Source: Bacteroidaceae bacterium
Lineage (GTDB): Bacteria > Bacteroidota > Bacteroidia > Bacteroidales > Bacteroidaceae
Assembly (NCBI GenBank): GCA_016291905.1
Contig: JAEEZS010000005.1
Coordinates: 1 to 64,000, forward strand
Length of the DNA: 64,000 nt
Direction: 5' to 3'
Position 1 is the stretch's first letter; each line of letters begins with the position of its first letter. Below the pieces are notes generated by a model. The model ran no database searches, was not told where the DNA came from, and was given only the letters and a program-made list of their open reading frames with translations. Both the position numbers and the translations under genes were made by a program. Below are positions 36,095-43,630 of the stretch, in pieces.

Positions 36095-38716
36095 TCAATT
36101 TTTCACTGTGAAGTCGAACTTTTGCAGGTCCTTGTCAAGCGACGAGGTGCCGACGAACAGCTGGTAGCGTCCAGGGCGTGTGGCCAGTTCGAAGAGGTTG
36201 TTGTCGTAGTACTCAAACGCCTCGCCGTCGAGCGTGATAACGGCCTTGCGCGTCTCGCCCGGCCCCAAGCGCAGCTTCTGGAAGCCCTTCAGTGCCTTGA
36301 TGGGTGCACCGTCGTCGTCGAGCGCACGCACGTACACCTGAACGGTCTCCGTGCCTTCGCGCTTGCCCGTGTTCGTCACAGGCACCGTCACGGTCACCTT
36401 GCCGTTCTTCCGCATCTGGCCTGACGACAGCTTAGCTGTGCCCACTTCGAAGGTGGTGTAGCTCAGGCCGTAGCCGAAGGCATACTGCGCCTCACCTGTG
36501 AAGTAGCGGTAGGTGCGGTTCTTCATCGAGTAGTCGAGGAAGTCGGGCAGGTCACTGGTCGAGCGGTAGAACGTCACGGGCAGCTTGCCGCCTGGGCAGT
36601 AGTCGCCTGTGAGCACCTCGGCCAGCGCACGGGCACCACCCTGTCCAGGATACCATGCCTGCAGCAGTGCGTCGTACTCGCCCTCCAGGCTGCCGTAGGC
36701 AATGGCCGAGCCAGAGCAGTTGACCACCACCACGGGACGTCCTGTGGCGTGCATGGCGCGTATCAGGCGTTGCTGTACGTTGGGCAGCTCGATGTCCTGC
36801 TTGTCGCCCCCTTCGCCCTCCATCTGGGCCGATATGCCGCCTATGACCACGATGGCGTCAGCCCCCTTCACCTCGTCGGCAAGGTCGCTGAAGTCAACCA
36901 GCTTGCGCTCGCAGACATCGCCGCGCAGCATGGCGAAGTTGCCGTTGCCACGGCGGTACTCAATCTCCATGTCGTAGGTCTTTCCCTCGACGACGGGGAA
37001 CGACTTGTATTCCACCCGACGGCGGAAGCCGAAGCCTCCACGTCCGCCCGGCTGGCCCTTCTCCACCACCTTGCCGTTCATCTTCAGCGTGTAGCCGTTG
37101 TCGGTGGAGAGGGTGTACATCATGTCGCCTGTGAAGGTGGCCTTGTAGCGGCCCGTCACGCGCACGGAGAGGTTTTCGTTGTCCACGCCCTCGGCAAAGC
37201 CCCAGGCACCGAACGTCGAGAAGTTCAGCTCGTTGTAGTAGCCCTTGGCCACGGGTGCGCCCTTCAGCTCCTTGTTGTTCCAGAACTCCACCAGCACGCC
37301 CTTGCCGTTGTTGAAGTCGGCGAGGTGAGGCACGGTCTGGTAGTCGTCGTTGCGCTCACAGGCCTTGTGGTAGATGATGTTGGTCGAGGGTAGGGCAGCG
37401 CGTATGCCCTCCAGCAGCGAGTGCTGGTGCTCCTTGGTGGGCGTGCCGCCGTAGTTGCCGTTCAGCAGGCCCGTGTCGTCAGCGTTGGGACCCACCACGG
37501 CCAGCGTCTTGATGTCCTTCGACAGGGGCAGCACGCCGCCCTTGTTCTCCAGCAGCACCATCGACTCGCGTGCAGCCTGCGTGGCCAGCGCGTCGTGCTC
37601 GTCGTTGCTGATGACGTCCTCGCCCAGCGTGGCCCAGGGCAGACGCTCGGCAGGGTCGAACATGCCCAGCTCGAAGCGTCCTGCCAGCGTACGGCGCAGG
37701 TGCTGGTCAAGGTCCTTCTCCTCAATGAGACCCTTCTTCAGTCCCTCCGTGAGGCTCATGAACACCTTGCCGCACTCCAGGTCGGTGCCGTTGAGCACGG
37801 CGTCCACTGATGCCGACAGGCCGTCAGGGTGTGTCTCGTGCTGTCCGCGGTTGAAGAAGTTGTTGATGGCGTCGCAGTCCGTCAGCACAATGCCGTCGTA
37901 GCCCCATTTTTCGCGCAGGATGTTGATGAGCAGCTTGTCGCTCATGCAGCAGGGCTCACCCTCGAAGCGCTGGTAGGCGCACATCACCTCGCGCACGTGG
38001 CCTTTCGTCACCAGCGCCTTGAATGCCGGCAGGTAGGTCTCCCAGAGGTCGCGGTCCGTAGGCTCCACATTCATCGAGTGGCGCAGGGGCTCCGGTCCGC
38101 TGTGCACGGCGTAGTGCTTGGCGCAGGCGTGCGTCTTCAGGTAGTGGGGGTCGTTGCCCTGCATGCCCAGCACGTTCTGCACGCCCAGCACGGCCATCAG
38201 GTAGGGGTCCTCGCCGTAGGTCTCCTGTCCGCGTCCCCAGCGGGGGTCACGGAAGATGTTCACGTTGGGGCACCAGAACGTCAGCTCAGGGTTGCCAGGG
38301 TAGTAGGTCTCGCCCATGGCGACGTGCTTCACGCTGTGGTCCGAGCGGTTCCAGTTGGCGCGTGCCTCGTCGCTCACCTGCGAGAAGACGTTATACACCA
38401 GTTCGGGGCTGAAGGCTGCCGCCATGCCGATGGGCTGGGGATAGACGGTGTAGCCGTCCTGGCGCACGCCGTGGCACGCCTCGCTCCACCAGTTGTACGA
38501 CGGGATGCCCAGCCGGTCGATGGAGATGCTCTTGTTCATCATCAGTCCCACCTTCTCCTCGGGTGTCAGCATGCCCAGCAGGTTCTCCACGCGTTCGGCG
38601 CGTTTCAGCCGTGTGTTCTGCCAGGGGTAGGTCACTTTCTCGCTGCCCTTCGGCTGGCAGGCACAGAGCATCAGCACTCCCAGCAGGGCGACAAACAAAT
38701 TCTTCATTGTTTTCAT
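36095..38716 (-). CDS. GH3 beta-glucosidase/xylosidase with PA14 domain
   Basis: Lipoprotein signal LGVLMLCACQPK. The N-terminal GH3 barrel contains the nucleophile D280 in VLTDCDAIN. A PA14-type insert (residues about 440-590) sits in the second GH3 domain, which contains GGISAQMEGEGGD with the likely acid Glu. A fibronectin-III-like tail ends the protein. 873 residues fit PA14-bearing members. Given the GH10 and esterase neighbours, xylo-oligosaccharides are the likely substrate. It is first in the minus-strand run and has its own promoter. Confidence 0.93.
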   Translation of the reverse strand: MKTMKNLFVALLGVLMLCACQPKGSEKVTYPWQNTRLKRAERVENLLGMLTPEEKVGLMMNKSISIDRLGIPSYNWWSEACHGVRQDGYTVYPQPIGMAAAFSPELVYNVFSQVSDEARANWNRSDHSVKHVAMGETYYPGNPELTFWCPNVNIFRDPRWGRGQETYGEDPYLMAVLGVQNVLGMQGNDPHYLKTHACAKHYAVHSGPEPLRHSMNVEPTDRDLWETYLPAFKALVTKGHVREVMCAYQRFEGEPCCMSDKLLINILREKWGYDGIVLTDCDAINNFFNRGQHETHPDGLSASVDAVLNGTDLECGKVFMSLTEGLKKGLIEEKDLDQHLRRTLAGRFELGMFDPAERLPWATLGEDVISNDEHDALATQAARESMVLLENKGGVLPLSKDIKTLAVVGPNADDTGLLNGNYGGTPTKEHQHSLLEGIRAALPSTNIIYHKACERNDDYQTVPHLADFNNGKGVLVEFWNNKELKGAPVAKGYYNELNFSTFGAWGFAEGVDNENLSVRVTGRYKATFTGDMMYTLSTDNGYTLKMNGKVVEKGQPGGRGGFGFRRRVEYKSFPVVEGKTYDMEIEYRRGNGNFAMLRGDVCERKLVDFSDLADEVKGADAIVVIGGISAQMEGEGGDKQDIELPNVQQRLIRAMHATGRPVVVVNCSGSAIAYGSLEGEYDALLQAWYPGQGGARALAEVLTGDYCPGGKLPVTFYRSTSDLPDFLDYSMKNRTYRYFTGEAQYAFGYGLSYTTFEVGTAKLSSGQMRKNGKVTVTVPVTNTGKREGTETVQVYVRALDDDGAPIKALKGFQKLRLGPGETRKAVITLDGEAFEYYDNNLFELATRPGRYQLFVGTSSLDKDLQKFDFTVKN

Positions 38717-38763
38717 ACTATCTGATTTTTAGGGTTTAATCGTCGTTAGCGCGAAACGCGCTA

Positions 38764-38771
38764 CAAATATA
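38764..38771 (-). promoter_or_regulatory. -7 box for the GH3-GH10-CE6 run
   Basis: The minus strand reads TATATTTG, matching TAnnTTTG, 47 bp before the GH3 ATG. Confidence 0.6.
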
Positions 38772-38834
38772 ACCAAAAAAAACCAATAGCCGAAACTTTA
38801 CGTAAGAAAAGAGCGAGAATTGTTGATAATTAGT

Positions 38835-38975
38835 TCGCCTTCGCCGAGGTTTGTCGCCTTCGCCGAGGTTTATCATTCGCTTTTCGCTATCGCCATCGCT
38901 ATCGTTTTCAAAGGCAGCTTTGAACTGAGCCCCCCTTTCCCCCTTCCCCCCTCCCTCACGGGAGGGGTTCGGGGG
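38835..38975. repeat. 19-bp direct repeat and REP-like hairpin
   Basis: TCGCCTTCGCCGAGGTTT occurs twice with a 19-bp period (38835-38872). At 38948-38967 lies CCCCTCCC-TCAC-GGGAGGGG followed by TTCGGGGGTGGG, the same unit as inside the DUF6057-type gene. It sits just downstream of the HU-like gene and could act as its terminator. Confidence 0.7.
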
Positions 38976-38981
38976 TGGGTT

Positions 38982-39398
38982 TTACGCGAGCAGTTCGCTC
39001 GGCACGCGCTTCAGCTGGCGGTTGGTGCGGACGTACTTGAGGAGGTCGGCATCGGCGCGGAAGCGGATGCCCGTGCCCTTGATGTACGACGCCGGGTCGA
39101 ACGCGTCCAGCGGGATGATGCTCTGGGCGAAGCACTTGCTCTTGAGGTTCGCCTGCAGCGCCCCGATCTCTTGCAGCACGATGCGCTGGCCCTGGAGCAG
39201 GTGTGTCTTGATGAACTCCTTGGCGGCGGTCAGCACGGCCACGATGTCCGCCTTGGTGGCGGTGGTGGCAAGCTGGATGTCCTCGGCAAGGGACTTGAAG
39301 TCATAGTCGCCGGTCTTCACGGCACGGTTGGTGGCGTAGTCCACGCCCTCGGCACCATTAGGGTTGGCGCAACCCACAATCTGATAAGTAATAGGCAT
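38982..39398 (-). CDS. HU-like DNA-binding protein (HU-HIG type)
   Basis: The 138 residues fit the Bacteroidetes HU-related family found near BT4734-type primases. MPITYQIVGCANPNG opens the protein. KSLAEDIQLATTATKADIVA is the dimerising helix pair of HU proteins, and QRIVLQEIGALQANLKSK is the HU-like beta segment. The C-terminal part is longer than in plain HU. It is driven by the conserved promoter at 39486-39493. The 87-bp leader has repeats of GAGTTAA/GAATTAA. Confidence 0.82.
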   Translation of the reverse strand: MPITYQIVGCANPNGAEGVDYATNRAVKTGDYDFKSLAEDIQLATTATKADIVAVLTAAKEFIKTHLLQGQRIVLQEIGALQANLKSKCFAQSIIPLDAFDPASYIKGTGIRFRADADLLKYVRTNRQLKRVPSELLA

Positions 39399-39407
39399 AG
39401 TTTTAAA

Positions 39408-39445
39408 TAGTTAAGAGTTAAGAATTAAGAGTTAAGAGTTAAGAA
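39408..39445. repeat. Heptamer run (GAGTTAA/GAATTAA)
   Basis: Consecutive 7-bp units lie in the leader of the HU-like gene. A close relative on the other strand (TTAACTC/TTAATTC) is at 59317-59350. Confidence 0.6.
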
Positions 39446-39485
39446 AAATAGTTTTGGTTATGCGCATACAAGACTATTCACGATG

Positions 39486-39542
39486 CAAAGATAATACATC
39501 CTTTTCACTTGGATTTCCACTTTCAGCGAGAGCACCTTCTCG
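39486..39542 (-). repeat. Dispersed promoter-bearing repeat, copy B
   Basis: On the minus strand this reads CGAGAAGGTGCTCTCGCTG (39542-39524) and ends in TATCTTTG (39493-39486), matching 597-651. It lies at the 3' edge of the 138-residue gene and drives the HU-like gene. Confidence 0.65.
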
Positions 39543-39549
39543 ATGCAAT

Positions 39550-39966
39550 TTATGCAGCAAGAGCGACGACATCCTCCCTGTCTGGGGGCGGTCCGAGGAA
39601 GTGTAGGATGGCAGCCACGTGGGTGGGCGCGAGGCGTTGCGCCGTATCGATGGGACTGATGTCGCGCAGCACGTCGGAGAGATAGACGTTGCCGTCGTCG
39701 CGTACCAGCGCACGGTCGTCGTCCGAGAGCCGTCCCACCGGCTGGCGGGCATGAAGGAGTTCGTAGTATAGCGCTTTGCGTGCCAGTTCGCCCTTCGGCT
39801 CATCGGGGAAGTACAGGCCGGCCAGTTCGCGCTTCGTCATCGTGCGCACAGGCGCGCAGGAATCGATAGAAAAGGTGTACGTACGTGTGCGCCCCTTGCA
39901 AGGATAGAGCGTGAAGTAGTCCACACCGTTTTTCGTAAGAGTTTGTGGTTGTGATAGTTCAAGCAT
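39550..39966 (-). CDS. 138-residue protein of unknown function, copy 1
   Basis: It begins MLELSQPQTLTKNG and is clearly paralogous to 61151-61567: the central block TRTYTFSID, RTMTKRELA, FPDEPKGELARKALYYELLH and NVYLSDVLRDISP is nearly identical. I see no signal peptide, membrane segment or catalytic motif. Both copies have a conserved TATCTTTG promoter and leader (GTAATAAACTAAAAC). It lies upstream of the HU-like gene and next to an inverted-repeat/AT palindrome element, so a DNA-related role is a reasonable guess, no more. Confidence 0.75.
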   Translation of the reverse strand: MLELSQPQTLTKNGVDYFTLYPCKGRTRTYTFSIDSCAPVRTMTKRELAGLYFPDEPKGELARKALYYELLHARQPVGRLSDDDRALVRDDGNVYLSDVLRDISPIDTAQRLAPTHVAAILHFLGPPPDREDVVALAA

Positions 39967-40013
39967 TTTTTTAAAGTTTTAGTTTAGTTCAATGTTTTAG
40001 TTTATTACCTCTA

Positions 40014-40021
40014 CAAAGATA
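40014..40021 (-). promoter_or_regulatory. -7 box for the 138-residue gene, copy 1
   Basis: The minus strand reads TATCTTTG. Box and following leader match those of the paralogue at 61098-61105. Confidence 0.7.
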
Positions 40022-40117
40022 GTGATTTTCTGCGACGCCACCAAATTCTTCCGGCGAAAAAACGCCATTTTGGATTTTTCCTTTGGATAACTCTGAACTA
40101 TGAATTATGAACTGACT

Positions 40118-40190
40118 GCACTACGGCGCCATCCCACTGGAATAAATCCGCAGCCCACTGCGTCGTGCCACCAGCCCACTGGGATAATCG
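40118..40190. repeat. 21-bp units with CAGCCCACT
   Basis: Three units of 21 bp end in ATCCCACT, CAGCCCACT and CAGCCCACT (40118-40138, 40139-40159, 40160-40180), followed by GGGATAATCG. The middle unit nearly matches the array at 23943. Confidence 0.65.
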
Positions 40191-40196
40191 CGTGTG

Positions 40197-40427
40197 TGAC
40201 TCAGATATCAGATATCAGTTTTCTATTGAATAGGGTGTAAGTGGCAGCAGTTAGCAAATAGGGGGGGACGGGTTAGCGATTGTAAGCAACAGCCGATAGA
40301 AAAGTAATTAACTAATACTATAAATAATTTATTATATATAATTATATTTATAATTATATATAATAAAAGTTTTGTTCAGGGGGTGTGATGGTGCTCATGA
40401 GAAAACTGATATCTGATATCTGAGTCA
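40197..40427. repeat. Inverted-repeat / AT-palindrome element, copy B
   Basis: A perfect 28-bp inverted repeat (TGACTCAGATATCAG... at 40197-40224, its complement at 40400-40427) encloses a perfect 38-bp A/T palindrome at 40329-40366 (18-TT-18). The 28-bp sequence also occurs once at 52046-52073, inside the end of the primase gene. No gene lies within. It could form cruciforms and resembles iterons around an unwinding element, or a small transposon-like unit. Confidence 0.85.
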
Positions 40428-40494
40428 CCGTCTCACCCATCCCTCGGAAAATCAATAAAATCGGATTTTTCTTGCATTTCCGCTGCAAACCTAT

Positions 40495-40502
40495 TATATT
40501 TG
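40495..40502 (+). promoter_or_regulatory. -7 box upstream of the methyltransferase genes
   Basis: TATATTTG matches TAnnTTTG; CTTG lies 20 bp upstream as a partial -33 box. Confidence 0.5.
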
Positions 40503-40652
40503 TACCCCAAATGTCAAATACCCCATGAGACAACCCTCACACAACACCCCCATAAGCCGTTGCGCCACAGCGCAACATGCTGACTATAAGCAAAATAGGG
40601 GGGGGGTATTGCGCAAATAATCAAGTATTTAGCCTTACCACAGCCTTACCAT

Positions 40653-40684
40653 CCCTGCTGCATCGGTTCCACCCTGCGGCAGGG
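40653..40684. other. Hairpin with CTGCATCGGTT, copy 1
   Basis: CCCTGCTGC (40653-40661) pairs with GCGGCAGGG (40676-40684) with one wobble, followed by CTTTCT. The loop side CTGCATCGGTT and the GGGCTTT recur at 48366-48407 at the other end of the restriction-type island. Confidence 0.55.
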
Positions 40685-40752
40685 CTTTCTGTGTGCCTGC
40701 TGGTGGTAGGTACGGCGATATTGTGTGTAAGGAAATAGAAAAATAGACTTGT

Positions 40753-41451
40753 ATGGCGAAAGAAACGAATCCAGCCTCTGGCGAAGTAGAACAGCAAGTA
40801 GTGTCGAAACAGCGCGTGGCCGATCATGGTGAGGTCTATACCGCCAAGCGTGAGGTGAACGCTATGCTTGACTTGGTGAAAGAGGAAACAGAGCGCATCG
40901 ACTCACGTTTTTTGGAGCCAGCCTGCGGAACGGGCAACTTCCTTGTGGAAATCCTGAGTCGAAAGATGGAGGTCGTGCGCAAGAAGCATGTCAAGAATCC
41001 CTTTGAATACGACCTTGCCTCGGCACACGCCATTAGCTCGATGTATGGCGTGGAGTTGCTGGAGGACAATGTCGAAACTTGTCGAGAGCGTTTGCTGAAA
41101 CAATACCTCGACACCTACCGCCAACATCTTTCTAAGGACGCCTCTCCAGAACAGGAGCGCTGCATCCGTTTCCTCTTGAAGAAAAACATCCTTTGTGGCG
41201 ATGCCCTTACGATGCTTCAGGCCGACGGACAGCCCATCACCTTCTGCGAATGGACTTTCATCGGCATGGACGGAAAGGTGAAGCGCCGCGACTTTGAATT
41301 AGCAGAGTTGTCACGGAATGTGGAGTACGACAAACCGAAGCTTGGCGAGACGGGCAACCTCTTTGCCGATACCGGCGAACCAACCTTCGTGCATCTGCCT
41401 AAACGGGAATACCCTTTGACTGACTACCTTAAACTCTCGGATTATGAGTAA
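40753..41451 (+). CDS. SAM-dependent DNA methyltransferase, motif I part
   Basis: 232 residues with the SAM-binding motif FLEPACGTGN at 53-62, preceded by EVYTAKREVNAMLDLV, the usual entry of restriction-type N6-adenine methylases. No catalytic (N/D/S)PP(Y/F) motif is visible. The stop overlaps the next methyltransferase start by 8 bp. Either the two products act as one split enzyme or this half is a degenerate partner. It is first in a cluster with a helicase-nuclease and is followed by unknown genes. Confidence 0.75.
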   Translation: MAKETNPASGEVEQQVVSKQRVADHGEVYTAKREVNAMLDLVKEETERIDSRFLEPACGTGNFLVEILSRKMEVVRKKHVKNPFEYDLASAHAISSMYGVELLEDNVETCRERLLKQYLDTYRQHLSKDASPEQERCIRFLLKKNILCGDALTMLQADGQPITFCEWTFIGMDGKVKRRDFELAELSRNVEYDKPKLGETGNLFADTGEPTFVHLPKREYPLTDYLKLSDYE

Positions 41452-42943
41452 CTCTTTACGAAACTACAACCCCGATGTCCTGTCGTGCTTGGCTAACCTG
41501 AGCAACGACGAGGTGTTCACTCCTCCTGGGCTGGCCAACCAAATGCTGGATTTGCTGCCCGAGGAACTTTTCAAGAGTCCTGACACCAAGTTTCTCGACC
41601 CATGCACAAAGAGTGGCGTGTTCCTCCGTGAGATTGCCAAGCGGCTGATTGACGGGCTGGCCGACCAGATTCCAGACCTTCAGGAACGCATCGACCACAT
41701 TATGCACCACCAACTCTATGGCATTGCCATCACACGTCTGACTTCGCTGATGAGCCGCCGAAGCCTCTACTGCACGAAGGATGCCAGCGGCAAATACAGC
41801 CTCTCGCACTTCGATGACATGGGTGGAAATATACGTTTCGAAACAATCCGTCACACTTGGCAAAACGGCAAATGCACATATTGCGGAGCCTCGCAAGAGG
41901 TTTATGACCGTGGAGAAGACCTTGAATCCCACGCTTACGAGTTTATTCACACAGATAATCCCAAAAAACTATACAAAAAAATGACTTTTGATGTTATTAT
42001 CGGTAATCCACCGTATCAGCTTGATGATGGAGGAAATGGCGCTAGTGCCAAGCCCATCTATCATCTTTTTGTAGAACAGGCAAAGAAACTTCATCCGAGG
42101 TATTTGTGTATGATTATTCCTGCAAGGTGGTATTCTGGTGGAAAAGGACTTGATGATTTCAGAGGTGATATGCTTAACGACCAACGTATCTCAAGGCTTG
42201 TAGATTTTACAGACTCAAAGGAATGTTTCCCTGGTGTTGATATTGCAGGAGGTGTATGCTATTTCTTGTGGGATGCTGACCATTCTGGATACTGTGAGTA
42301 TACTAATCATTTGAAAGAAAAAACCACAACAGTCAATAAGTATCTGAATGAGTATTCAATCTTCATTAGGTATCCTATTGCCGATGCAATAGTGCATAAA
42401 GTATATGATTATAGTGAACACAAAATGGATGCGTCTGTTTTCCCAAGAAAGCCCTTTGGACTTTCAACTGATTATCAGGCATCGGGAAATGGTCATATAA
42501 AATTACGCTCAAACAAGGGTTATTTCAAAGTTTCAAAAGATGAAGTGACCATCAACAGAGAATTATTACCTGAATGGAAGTTAATAATATCGTATTTGAC
42601 TGCAGAACATGCAGGTATGCCAGATAAAAATGGTCTTTTCAAGGTGTTATCAACAAACGAAATATTAGAACCAGAAAGTGCTTGTACTGAAACTTATCTA
42701 TTAATTGGACATTCGAAATCAGAAAGGGACATTCGGAATCTCCATCAATACTTGCGTACCAAGTTTGTGAGATTCCTATTGCTCATAGCATCGTCTGGAC
42801 AGCACATAACAAGAACGACATTTCAGTTCGTCCCCCTCCAAGATTTCAGCAAGCCTTGGACGGATGAAGAACTTTACAAGAAGTATAATCTGACGGACGA
42901 GCAAATCCAGTTTATCGAATCGATGATACGTCCGATGGAATAA
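41444..42943 (+). CDS. Eco57I-type N6-adenine DNA methyltransferase
   Basis: 499 residues. The order is FTPPGLA (25-31), a motif-I variant LDPCTKSGVFL (51-61), a possible zinc knuckle C144-x2-C147, then catalytic NPPY at 188-191 in FDVIIGNPPYQL. The C-terminal region (ISRLVDFTDSKECFPGVDIAGG) is typical of Eco57I/type IIG specificity and modification regions. Base composition becomes A/T-richer after about 41950. With the preceding gene it probably forms the modification side of a restriction-type system. Confidence 0.85.
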   Translation: MSNSLRNYNPDVLSCLANLSNDEVFTPPGLANQMLDLLPEELFKSPDTKFLDPCTKSGVFLREIAKRLIDGLADQIPDLQERIDHIMHHQLYGIAITRLTSLMSRRSLYCTKDASGKYSLSHFDDMGGNIRFETIRHTWQNGKCTYCGASQEVYDRGEDLESHAYEFIHTDNPKKLYKKMTFDVIIGNPPYQLDDGGNGASAKPIYHLFVEQAKKLHPRYLCMIIPARWYSGGKGLDDFRGDMLNDQRISRLVDFTDSKECFPGVDIAGGVCYFLWDADHSGYCEYTNHLKEKTTTVNKYLNEYSIFIRYPIADAIVHKVYDYSEHKMDASVFPRKPFGLSTDYQASGNGHIKLRSNKGYFKVSKDEVTINRELLPEWKLIISYLTAEHAGMPDKNGLFKVLSTNEILEPESACTETYLLIGHSKSERDIRNLHQYLRTKFVRFLLLIASSGQHITRTTFQFVPLQDFSKPWTDEELYKKYNLTDEQIQFIESMIRPME

Positions 42944-42988
42944 AGACAGAATAAAAAGGCGCTCTTTGACAAGTTTTTGATAGATTCA

Positions 42989-43020
42989 TTTGGAAGTTTG
43001 AAGGGATTGTTCTATCTTTG
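42989..43020 (+). promoter_or_regulatory. Promoter of the toxin-antitoxin pair
   Basis: TTTG (42989-42992) and TATCTTTG (43013-43020) are 20 bp apart, a full consensus promoter. The antitoxin ATG follows at 43039. The pair therefore has its own promoter inside the cluster. Confidence 0.7.
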
Positions 43021-43038
43021 CCGCATAAAGCAGAAGAT

Positions 43039-43281
43039 ATGGACAAGAAGAACTATCCCATATATGATGAAGAAAGCGACAACAAGGTATGTGAACCTTC
43101 GGGTGTTGCCGCGTACAGCGATTGGGTAGATTGTGATGTACCCATCCTTGGGCCTTCGACTTGGGAGGAGGCAATTGCCGACCTCGACGAATCGGAAAGG
43201 GAATTCGAGGCGGGCGAGTGCATTCCCTGGGAAAACGTAGTGGGAGAAATCAAGGAACGTTATAAGTCGTATGCGTATTGA
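43039..43281 (+). CDS. Putative antitoxin of a ParE/RelE-type pair
   Basis: The 80 residues are acidic, especially WEEAIADLDESEREFEAGEC. The N-terminus (MDKKNYPIYDEESDNKVCEP) shows no classical DNA-binding motif I can name. The call rests on its position: it overlaps the start of a ParE/RelE-like toxin gene by 11 bp and has its own promoter. ATG 43039 was chosen because it follows that promoter. Confidence 0.65.
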   Translation: MDKKNYPIYDEESDNKVCEPSGVAAYSDWVDCDVPILGPSTWEEAIADLDESEREFEAGECIPWENVVGEIKERYKSYAY

Positions 43282-43579
43282 GATTTCCCCTAAGGCTCGT
43301 TACCAATTATTGAAAATTACGGACTACTATGCCGAATGGGGTGGAATGCGTTCGGTAGAAAGACTGCTTGACAAAATCAGGGAGAAACAGGAACGGATGC
43401 TAAGATTTCCTGAATCATTCCCTCCAGAACCTTTGCTGGCAGAAAGACGTGTCACGTATCGTTCCGCTATAATCAACGATTACTACAAAATGATTTATCG
43501 GATAGACGGCGATGTAATCACTATCTCTGCTTTCTGGGACATGCGAATGCACCCCAACAGACTCCAGCAAATGATCTAG
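43271..43579 (+). CDS. ParE/RelE-superfamily toxin
   Basis: 102 residues of the RelE/ParE fold: MRIEISPKARYQLLKITDYY, LLDKIREKQERMLRFPESFP, RRVTYRSAIINDYYKMIYRI and ITISAFWDMRMHPNR. The end resembles the IxxIxDxRxxP strand of ParE-like toxins. Members inhibit gyrase or cleave mRNA on the ribosome; which applies here is not visible. It lies between the methyltransferase and helicase genes, a place that would stabilise the island. Confidence 0.85.
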   Translation: MRIEISPKARYQLLKITDYYAEWGGMRSVERLLDKIREKQERMLRFPESFPPEPLLAERRVTYRSAIINDYYKMIYRIDGDVITISAFWDMRMHPNRLQQMI

Positions 43580-43630
43580 TCAGACAAAACTTGTCATTTA
43601 GAACGCCATAACGAAAAAAAAAGAACGGTT

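Larger units (their letters stand above)
40428..40752. other. Leader region of the methyltransferase genes
   Basis: It contains a promoter (40495-40502), a hairpin GTTGCGC-CACA-GCGCAAC (40559-40576), a run of nine G (40598-40606) and a hairpin at 40653-40684. A 31-codon frame (ATG 40525, TAA 40618-40620) spans the G run. The implied leader is about 240 nt. Confidence 0.5.
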
